Of a DNA stretch of 59,583 nt, positions 53,608 to 59,583 are shown in pieces. The translations under genes were made by a program, and so were the position numbers. The notes beneath the pieces were generated by a model. The model had not been told where the DNA came from, searched no databases, and worked only from the letters and a program-made list of their open reading frames with translations. Source of the stretch: Nitratireductor sp. GTDB lineage: Bacteria; Pseudomonadota; Alphaproteobacteria; Rhizobiales; Rhizobiaceae. How positions within the stretch are numbered: the stretch's first letter is position 1; every line of letters begins with the position of its first letter. The DNA lies in contig JAFMHL010000025.1 of the NCBI GenBank assembly GCA_017854535.1, positions 1 to 59,583 on the forward strand, given 5' to 3'.

Positions 53608-54980
53608 CACACATTTAACAATAAGTGCTCACGTTCCCATGAACTGATCACTTTCAGATAATCCTCGAATTCGCGAAATTTAGTGTGTTGGTACATTTTG
53701 CAAAACTCTTCCCCGAGCACTTCTCTGACTTCAGGGAACATATCCAGTTGTTTCAAGCCTTCATACATTTCCCGCGGCAATGCATGGGGCAGGGAATAAG
53801 CGTCACCATCGACTGGCGCGCGTGGCTTAAGTTTTTTGACCATGCCGAGATAACCACAAGCAAGACAGGCTGCCATTGCCAAATAAGGATTGGTATCCAT
53901 GCCTACTACGCGGTTTTCCACCCGCCTTGCATCGGGGCCGGAGGTTGGAATCCTGATGCCGGTTGATCGGTTATCACTGCCCCATTCCAGATTAATCGGC
54001 GCCGAAACGCCCGGCACCAATCGTCGGTAGGAGTTCACATAAGGAGCAAGGATTGAAATGACAGAAGTAAGGTATTTTTGCTGGCCGCCGATAAAGGCAT
54101 AAAACAAGTCGCTCGGCTCATTATTTTCCAGACTAAAAATATTCTTTTTGGTTTTCCGGTCTATCACGCTCTGGTGAATATGCATGGCACTGCCGGGTTC
54201 ATCTTCGATGGGTTTGGCCATGAAAGTAGCATAACAATCATTGGCAAGGGCCGCCTCGCGAATGGTGCGCTTGAAGGTGAACACCTGGTCCGCAAGCAAT
54301 AGCGGATCACCATGATTGAGATTGATTTCAATTTGACCAGCGCCGCCCTCTTGAATGATCGTGTCAATCTCGATGCCTTGTGCTTCGGCAAAGTCATAGA
54401 TGGTGTCGATAACGGCTGTGTATTCATCAATAGCAGCAATGGAATAGGACTGTCTTCCTGCGCCTTGCCTTCCGGAGCGGCCTATAGGTGGCTCTAGTGG
54501 AAAGTCAGGATCAATATTCGGCTTGGTCAGATAAAATTCCAATTCAGGGGCAACAATCGGTTGCCAACCTTGCTTTTTATACAACTCAAGAACCCGCTTA
54601 AGAACATAGCGCGGAGCAAGAGGAACCGGATCACCTTCAAGAGTTTCCATATCATGAATGATCTGAATGGTAACATCATCGGCCCATGGGGAAGCAACGG
54701 CGGTTGTAAGGTCCGGCTTCAACACCATGTCCCGCTCAGTCCAAGATTCTTCCGTATCATAGTCTGAATACTCGCCCGTGATCGTTTGATAAAAGATCGA
54801 TACCGGCAAAAACGAACGGGTTGTTTCGATAAATTTGCGTGCGGGCATTACCTTGCCCCGCGCAATGCCGGCGAAATCTCCGATAATGCACTCTACTTCT
54901 TCTGTACGGCGCCCGTGTAACCATTCTTGCGCTGCCATTGGCAACTGCTTGGCCCAAAGATCAAGAGGGTTTTCGCTCAT
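53607..54980 (-). CDS. puuA: Gamma-glutamylpolyamine synthetase (glutamine-synthetase family)
   Basis: A 457-residue protein of the glutamine synthetase fold. It has the N-terminal beta-grasp (ECIIGDFAGIARGKVMPARKF), the metal-binding helix EGGAGQIEINLNHGDPL, the ATP-site MHIHQS segment (GSAMHIHQSV) and the C-terminal EMRV-like region near NRVVGMDTNPYLAMAACLACG. The pattern fits the PuuA group rather than true GlnA, which is longer and has an adenylylation site. PuuA ligates glutamate to putrescine at the expense of ATP. Co-transcription with puuB and a divergent PotFGHI-type importer make polyamine breakdown its likely pathway. Confidence 0.87.
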   Translation of the reverse strand: MSENPLDLWAKQLPMAAQEWLHGRRTEEVECIIGDFAGIARGKVMPARKFIETTRSFLPVSIFYQTITGEYSDYDTEESWTERDMVLKPDLTTAVASPWADDVTIQIIHDMETLEGDPVPLAPRYVLKRVLELYKKQGWQPIVAPELEFYLTKPNIDPDFPLEPPIGRSGRQGAGRQSYSIAAIDEYTAVIDTIYDFAEAQGIEIDTIIQEGGAGQIEINLNHGDPLLLADQVFTFKRTIREAALANDCYATFMAKPIEDEPGSAMHIHQSVIDRKTKKNIFSLENNEPSDLFYAFIGGQQKYLTSVISILAPYVNSYRRLVPGVSAPINLEWGSDNRSTGIRIPTSGPDARRVENRVVGMDTNPYLAMAACLACGYLGMVKKLKPRAPVDGDAYSLPHALPREMYEGLKQLDMFPEVREVLGEEFCKMYQHTKFREFEDYLKVISSWEREHLLLNV

Positions 54981-55291
54981 AATTTTTCCAATACATTTCC
55001 ATCAATCAGGCGGTTTCAAAGCTCAAATAGCATGAGAGCATTGTCGATTTAGCCCAATCCAAACATTTGTAGCGCTATCATCGTCAATTCTTATAAATCG
55101 CGCAAGCGCAGATATTTGTGTGTTTGACAAAAGGATGCGATAAAAATTCATCTTGAATAATGCTGGTTAAATATTGCACTTGTTACCGCTGGCAAAATCG
55201 TCTTAAATTAAGACAAGCGAGGGTCTTGCAGGTTCTGCAAGCTTGTTACTGACACCATGTAAATGAACATAGATATCGGGGTTTTTAATCG
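54981..55291. promoter_or_regulatory. Divergent control region between puuA and potF
   Basis: This 311-base gap has no gene. It must hold the divergent promoters for puuAB and potFGHI. Three inverted repeats stand near the potF side: GTCTTAA-A-TTAAGAC (55200-55214), CTTGCAG-GTT-CTGCAAG (55225-55241), and an outer ACAAGC/GCTTGT pair that encloses the second repeat. They may be operators or a leader RNA structure; no -10/-35 pair was identified with confidence. Confidence 0.6.
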
Positions 55292-56380
55292 ATGAAGAAG
55301 TTTCTCAAATACACTATTTTTGCGTCTGCTGCCACTATTGCAGCACAATCAGCCACCGCAGCTGAACTGAAAATTTTCAACTGGTCTGACTATATAGATG
55401 AAGAAGTAATTTCAGATTTCACCAAAGAAACCGGAATTGAAGTTACCTATGATGTGTTTGATTCCAACGAAGTGCTGGAAACCAAATTGCTAGCTGGCGG
55501 AACTGGATATGATATCGTTGTTCCAACGGCATCCTTCCTTTCGCGCCAAATTCAGGCAGGTGTCTTCCAGAAACTTGACACAGCGGCTTTGCCGAACCTT
55601 GCCAATATGTGGAAGGAAATTCAGGATAATACATCCAAATATGGCCCGTTGAATGAATATTCCATCAACTATATGTGGGGTACCACTGGTATTGGTTATA
55701 ATGTCGGCAAGGTAAAAGAAATTACTGGCGAAGATGCAATCACTTCTTGGGATATGATTTTCAAGCCGGAGAATTTGGCAAAATTCAAAGACTGTGGCGT
55801 CCACATGTTGAACGCTCCTGATGAGATTATCCCAGCCGCTTTGAACTATCTCGGCATTGACCCAAATACAGACAAAGCCGAAGACTTGGCAAAAGCGGAA
55901 GAGCTGCTTGTTTCAATCCGCCCATTTGTACAGAAATTCCACTCTTCAGAATATATCAACGCATTGGCCAATGGTGACATCTGCTTGGCTGTTGGTTGGT
56001 CAGGTGATGTACTTCAAGCCCGTGATCGCGCTGATGAAGCAGATAATGGTGTTGAAATAGCCTATGCAATTCCAGAAGAGGGTGCGCTGATGTGGTTTGA
56101 CCAAATGGCCATCCCTGCTGATGCGCCAAATGTAAAAGAGGCGAATATGTTCCTCGATTACATCATGCGTCCCGAAGTGATCGCAAAAGCGTCTAACTAT
56201 GTATATTACGCTAACGGCAACAAAGCTTCCCAGCCATTGTTGGAAGAAGATCTGATCGGTGATCCAGGTGTTTACCCAACCGAAGAGGCAACCAAGCGCC
56301 TTTATGCCAAACTGGCTTATGATCCAAAAACCCAACGTGTTGCGACACGTATTTGGACCAAGGTAACAACTGGTCAATAA
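55292..56380 (+). CDS. potF: Polyamine ABC transporter substrate-binding protein
   Basis: A 362-residue periplasmic binding protein of the PotD/PotF family. A signal peptide (MKKFLKYTIFASAATIAAQS, cleaved near ATA-AEL) is followed by LKIFNWSDYIDEEV and VTYDVFDSNEVLETKLLAGG, which are PotF hallmarks. LAVGWSGDVLQARDRAD and GALMWFDQMAIPADAPN contribute polyamine-site residues. Putrescine is the most likely ligand, given the PotF-like sequence and adjacent puuAB. A hairpin with a GAAA loop lies directly after the stop, probably raising this protein above the other transporter subunits. Confidence 0.93.
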   Translation: MKKFLKYTIFASAATIAAQSATAAELKIFNWSDYIDEEVISDFTKETGIEVTYDVFDSNEVLETKLLAGGTGYDIVVPTASFLSRQIQAGVFQKLDTAALPNLANMWKEIQDNTSKYGPLNEYSINYMWGTTGIGYNVGKVKEITGEDAITSWDMIFKPENLAKFKDCGVHMLNAPDEIIPAALNYLGIDPNTDKAEDLAKAEELLVSIRPFVQKFHSSEYINALANGDICLAVGWSGDVLQARDRADEADNGVEIAYAIPEEGALMWFDQMAIPADAPNVKEANMFLDYIMRPEVIAKASNYVYYANGNKASQPLLEEDLIGDPGVYPTEEATKRLYAKLAYDPKTQRVATRIWTKVTTGQ

Positions 56381-56391
56381 TGAATAAAAAG

Positions 56392-56411
56392 CGGCCCGGG
56401 AAACCGGGCCG
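56392..56411 (+). terminator. GAAA-tetraloop hairpin between potF and potG
   Basis: CGGCCCGG and CCGGGCCG form a perfect eight-pair stem closed by GAAA, followed by TTCTCGTTT. The T tract is interrupted, so it may act as a partial terminator or as a 3'-end stabiliser of the potF message. Confidence 0.65.
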
Positions 56412-56454
56412 TTCTCGTTTCCCTCTCTTTTTCTTTCGATAGGCGGTATATCAG

Positions 56455-57624
56455 GTGTCCACAAAAGGTCCTTCGAGAAATTCCAAACCCGTTGAATCAA
56501 AGGTCCTGCCTTGGTTGAAACCTGATGCAGTTCCTATTGTTGAATTCAAGAATGTCACGAAACGCTTTGGTGATTTTACCGCTGTCGATAATTTATCTCT
56601 AAAAGTATATCCAGGCGAGTTTTTTGCATTGTTAGGTCCGTCTGGATGCGGAAAGTCGACTTTGTTGCGTATGTTGGCTGGTTTCGAAACCCCCACCAGT
56701 GGCACTATTTTGCTCGATGGCAAAGATCTTGCCGATACACCGCCAAATCTTCGCCCTGTGAACATGATGTTTCAGTCCTATGCGCTTTTTCCTCATTTAA
56801 CAGTTGCCCAGAATATCGCTTTTGGCCTGAAGCGCTCAAATCTTGAAAAAGGCGTGATTGAAGAACGCACTGAAGAAATGCTGCGCCTCGTAAAGATGCA
56901 GGATTTTGCCAATCGCAAGCCCCACCAAATGTCCGGTGGTCAGCGCCAGCGAGTAGCGCTTGCAAGATCGCTGGCAAAAAATCCAAAACTGCTATTGCTC
57001 GATGAGCCCCTTGGCGCACTGGATGCAAAATTGCGCGAGTCTACCCAATTCGAATTGGTCAATATTCAGGAAAAACTCGGCACATCTTTCATCATCGTAA
57101 CCCACGATCAGGAAGAGGCAATGACCGTTTCAACGCGCATTGGCGTGATGAATATGGGTGTTCTGGCGCAAGTCGACACGCCAGCTGATTTATACGAAAA
57201 TCCCAAGTCCAAATTCGTTGCTGATTTCATCGGAGATGTGAACATGATCGAGGGTTCGATCAGTAAGCTCCATGCCAAAACCAAGGACGAGTTTATTGAG
57301 TTCACAACGGACACCGGATCGAAATTGCTCGCTCGCTGTGAATTTGATTGCAAAGTCGGTGATAAAGCCAGTTTGGCCATCAGACCGGAAAAAATCAGTA
57401 TTTCCAAGAAGCGTGATCCAAAGGCTGAAAATCAGGTTTCAGGTAAGGTCGACGATATCGCTTATATCGGCAATCTTTCAACCTATTATGTGCGTCTTGA
57501 AAATGGTGCGATCATCAAAGCCCAGGAAGCCAATCGGCGCAGAATTTCCAATCGTGAAATTACTTGGGAAGATGATGTCTGGCTATCATGGACACCGGGT
57601 GGCGGCGTAATTTTGGCTCAATAA
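56455..57624 (+). CDS. potG: Polyamine ABC transporter ATP-binding protein
   Basis: A 389-residue ABC ATPase: Walker [10 protein letters not shown] near residue 62, Q-loop FQSYALFPHLTV, signature MSGGQRQRVALARSL, Walker B LLLLDEPLGALD, and a C-terminal TOBE-like domain (residues 265-385). The N-terminal 25 residues are a polar extension. The start is GTG at 56455, preceded by AGGCGG; no ATG fits before the Walker A. It energises the PotHI permease pair. It follows potF after the hairpin region and precedes potH by 36 bases. Confidence 0.94.
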   Translation: MSTKGPSRNSKPVESKVLPWLKPDAVPIVEFKNVTKRFGDFTAVDNLSLKVYPGEFFALLGPSGCGKSTLLRMLAGFETPTSGTILLDGKDLADTPPNLRPVNMMFQSYALFPHLTVAQNIAFGLKRSNLEKGVIEERTEEMLRLVKMQDFANRKPHQMSGGQRQRVALARSLAKNPKLLLLDEPLGALDAKLRESTQFELVNIQEKLGTSFIIVTHDQEEAMTVSTRIGVMNMGVLAQVDTPADLYENPKSKFVADFIGDVNMIEGSISKLHAKTKDEFIEFTTDTGSKLLARCEFDCKVGDKASLAIRPEKISISKKRDPKAENQVSGKVDDIAYIGNLSTYYVRLENGAIIKAQEANRRRISNREITWEDDVWLSWTPGGGVILAQ

Positions 57625-57660
57625 ATACGATTTTAAAAACGGGTTGAGGGTGTAGACAAG

Positions 57661-58566
57661 ATGGAAAACAAATCGCGCAAATGGCTGCTGATAGGTATCC
57701 CTTATCTATGGCTGTTTTTGTTTTTCTTGGTGCCATTTATCATCGTTTTGAAAATCGCCCTTTCAGACATAGCAATCTCAATCCCCCCTTATACACCGCA
57801 ATTGGATCTATTCGCCGGACTTGGCGCGATTGGCGATTTTTTCAGCAAACTGGATTTTGAAAACTTCAAATGGCTGATCGATGACACGCTCTATATCAAC
57901 TCCTATCTCTCCAGCTTGAAAATTGCCTCGATCTCAACTTTCCTTGCCCTTTGCATCGGATTTCCCTTTGCCTATGGCATGGCCAAAGCACCGGAGAGTT
58001 GGAGACCCCTATTATTAATGCTGGTCATCCTGCCGTTTTGGACATCCTTCCTTATCCGCGTTTATGCATGGATCGGCATTTTGAAAACCGAAGGCCTGCT
58101 GAACCAATTCCTGCTCTGGACAGGCATCATCAATGATCCGCTGGTGATCTTGAACACCAATATCGCGGTCTATATCGGAATTGTTTATTCCTACCTGCCC
58201 TTCATGATTTTACCGATCTATTCGACATTGGAAAAAATGGATGACTCGCTGATCGAGGCAGCCGTTGATCTTGGGTGCACAAAGATATCAGCCTTCTGGG
58301 CGGTAACCGTGCCCTTGGCGCTACCGGGCATCATCGCCGGTTGTTTCCTCGTGTTCATTCCTGCCGTCGGCGAGTTTGTTATACCTGATCTATTGGGCGG
58401 TTCGCAAACCCTCATGATTGGTAAAACCCTGTGGTCCGAATTCTTCAATAATAGAGACTGGCCTGTCGCCTCGGCTGTCGCCATTGTCCTTCTATTACTG
58501 CTCGTCGTTCCGATTGTGTTGTTCCAAAAAATGATTGAACGCCAGCAGGAGGCGGAAGCCAGATGA
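57661..58566 (+). CDS. potH: Polyamine ABC transporter permease PotH
   Basis: A 301-residue inner-membrane permease with about six helices. The EAA loop reads SLIEAAVDLGCTKISAFWAVTVPLALPGI, and the first periplasmic loop is long, as in PotH/PotB. It forms the translocation pore with PotI. Its stop overlaps the potI start by four bases. From about its middle onwards the third codon positions become visibly richer in G and C than in potF and most of the window, continuing through potI. Confidence 0.93.
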   Translation: MENKSRKWLLIGIPYLWLFLFFLVPFIIVLKIALSDIAISIPPYTPQLDLFAGLGAIGDFFSKLDFENFKWLIDDTLYINSYLSSLKIASISTFLALCIGFPFAYGMAKAPESWRPLLLMLVILPFWTSFLIRVYAWIGILKTEGLLNQFLLWTGIINDPLVILNTNIAVYIGIVYSYLPFMILPIYSTLEKMDDSLIEAAVDLGCTKISAFWAVTVPLALPGIIAGCFLVFIPAVGEFVIPDLLGGSQTLMIGKTLWSEFFNNRDWPVASAVAIVLLLLLVVPIVLFQKMIERQQEAEAR

Positions 58567-59351
58567 GACGCTTTTCCTGGTTCAATGCCACATCGCTTAC
58601 GTTTGGTTTCGTCTTTCTATACGTGCCGATCCTGCTGCTGATCATCTACTCGTTCAACGACTCAAAACTGGTAACCGTTTGGGGTGGCTTCTCCACCAAA
58701 TGGTATGGCGAGTTGATGCAAAACGATGCGATGCTGTCAGCCGCTTGGGTGACCCTTCAAGTGGCGTTTTTCTCGGCAACAATCGCTGCTGTTCTTGGAA
58801 CCATGGCGGCGATGGTTCTCGTGCGCTCTGGCAGGTTCAAGGGCAGGACCCTGTTTTCCGGCATGGTCTATGCGCCGCTGGTTATGCCCGAAGTGATCAC
58901 AGGCCTGTCGCTGTTATTGCTGTTCATATCGCTCGATATCGGCCGCGGCATGTTCACGGTTATCCTCGCCCATACAACCTTCGCCATGTGTTATGTGGCC
59001 GTGGTTGTTTCCTCGCGTCTGGTCACCTTTGATCGCTCTTTGGAAGAGGCAGCGCTGGACCTTGGCGCTTCGCCGCTGGATGCGTTCTTCTCGGTAACTT
59101 TGCCGATCATCGCCCCTGCCGTCATCGCCGGTTGGCTGCTGGCCTTTACTCTGTCGCTGGATGATCTGGTGATTGCTTCGTTTAACACAGGTCCCGGCGC
59201 AACAACCCTGCCGATCAAGATCTATTCGGCCGTCCGCCTCGGCGTCTCGCCGGAGATAAACGCACTCTCGACGATCCTCATCGCCATCGTCTCCGTCGGC
59301 GTGATTGTTGCATCCTTGATGGACAAACGCATGGCGAAAACACGGGGGTGA
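58563..59351 (+). CDS. potI: Polyamine ABC transporter permease PotI
   Basis: A 262-residue permease with about six membrane helices. The EAA loop is SLEEAALDLGASPLDAFFSVTLPIIAPAVIAG and the C-terminal LSLDDLVIASFNTGPGATTLPIKIYSAVRLG segment is a PotI/PotC hallmark. It pairs with PotH to import putrescine or other polyamines. It overlaps potH by ATGA. Codon third positions are markedly G/C rich compared with genes upstream. It is the last recognisable gene of the window. Confidence 0.93.
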   Translation: MRRFSWFNATSLTFGFVFLYVPILLLIIYSFNDSKLVTVWGGFSTKWYGELMQNDAMLSAAWVTLQVAFFSATIAAVLGTMAAMVLVRSGRFKGRTLFSGMVYAPLVMPEVITGLSLLLLFISLDIGRGMFTVILAHTTFAMCYVAVVVSSRLVTFDRSLEEAALDLGASPLDAFFSVTLPIIAPAVIAGWLLAFTLSLDDLVIASFNTGPGATTLPIKIYSAVRLGVSPEINALSTILIAIVSVGVIVASLMDKRMAKTRG

Positions 59352-59401
59352 GGGATAGGGAAGATTGGTCGTTTTTAGATGGGTGTGCAGATGGAGTGTT
59401 T

Positions 59402-59428
59402 GTTTAACTAAACGTCCGCTATGCGGAC
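59402..59428. repeat. Two short adjacent inverted repeats after potI
   Basis: GTTTA-AC-TAAAC is followed at once by GTCCGC-TAT-GCGGAC. Each is a perfect dyad. No T run follows the second, so it is not a typical terminator; it may be a repeat unit or transcript-end structure. The other bases from 59352 to 59583 show no gene. Confidence 0.5.
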
Positions 59429-59583
59429 AAAGTGACGATCAGTGGTTTCGTCGCATATCCTTTAAACGACAGGCAAAAATTGTCGCCTTCTACCAAAAAC
59501 AGAGATTCGATTAAAATGGGAAGGTCTAAGTGTCCAACCCGAAACTAATTGAGTGATATCAGTCATCTGTGATTCATTCGGAT

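Overview
The window is a chromosomal stretch of an alphaproteobacterium. The gene set points to the Rhizobiales/Hyphomicrobiales: ccoNOQP followed by ccoGHIS, an FnrN-type regulator with a CX2CX7C cluster motif beside hemN, the order phoR-pstSCAB-phoU-phoB, a phaR-phaP-phaC/phaZ/phaB set, and an Anbu peptidase operon. By eye the base composition is only moderately GC (mid-40s percent, not computed), low for that order and reminiscent of its marine members. This placement is inference. No rRNA, tRNA, CRISPR array, prophage or insertion sequence was seen, and gene density is high and operonic.

Layout. (1) 260-5560, minus strand: a six-gene catabolic operon (DUF1185 protein, alpha/beta hydrolase, flavin reductase, luciferase-like monooxygenase, aldehyde dehydrogenase, carboxymuconolactone-decarboxylase-like protein) with a divergent LysR regulator. 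Its parts match the functional classes of the Rut pyrimidine ring-opening pathway, but no such pathway is known to me with this gene content. (2) 6890-9949: a Gfo/Idh/MocA oxidoreductase and lepA. (3) 10147-17802: the ATP-grasp/alpha-E/transglutaminase/Anbu peptidase operon, then a membrane [2Fe-2S] protein translationally coupled to an MscS-type channel. (4) 17823-30204: a YiiX-like hydrolase, FnrN, hemN with a hemerythrin-like gene, and the complete cbb3 oxidase structural and assembly operons. Two FNR boxes sit at the expected places. (5) 30305-37716: the phosphate regulon, with a three-repeat Pho box before pstS, a hairpin between pstS and pstC, and a PhoR that lacks membrane segments. (6) 37794-44621: an aldehyde dehydrogenase, then polyhydroxybutyrate metabolism: repressor PhaR, phasin, synthase, depolymerase and acetoacetyl-CoA reductase. 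Two PhaR-like operators lie before the phasin gene. (7) 44692-50715, minus strand: a six-gene aromatic-type catabolic operon (fumarylacetoacetate hydrolase family, metallo-beta-lactamase fold, FAD hydroxylase, DUF2783, maleylacetoacetate isomerase, acyl-CoA ligase) with no recognisable ring-cleavage dioxygenase. (8) 50947-59351: an MFS transporter, then polyamine use: gamma-glutamylputrescine synthetase and oxidase, divergent from a PotFGHI-type ABC importer.

Together the genes describe a heterotroph that scavenges polyamines, aromatic or heterocyclic compounds and phosphate, stores carbon as PHB, and moves to high-affinity cbb3 respiration when oxygen is low. The best candidates for undescribed biology are the Rut-like operon (1), the dioxygenase-less aromatic operon with its site-2-deficient MBL protein (7), and the redox-protein/mechanosensitive-channel pair (3).
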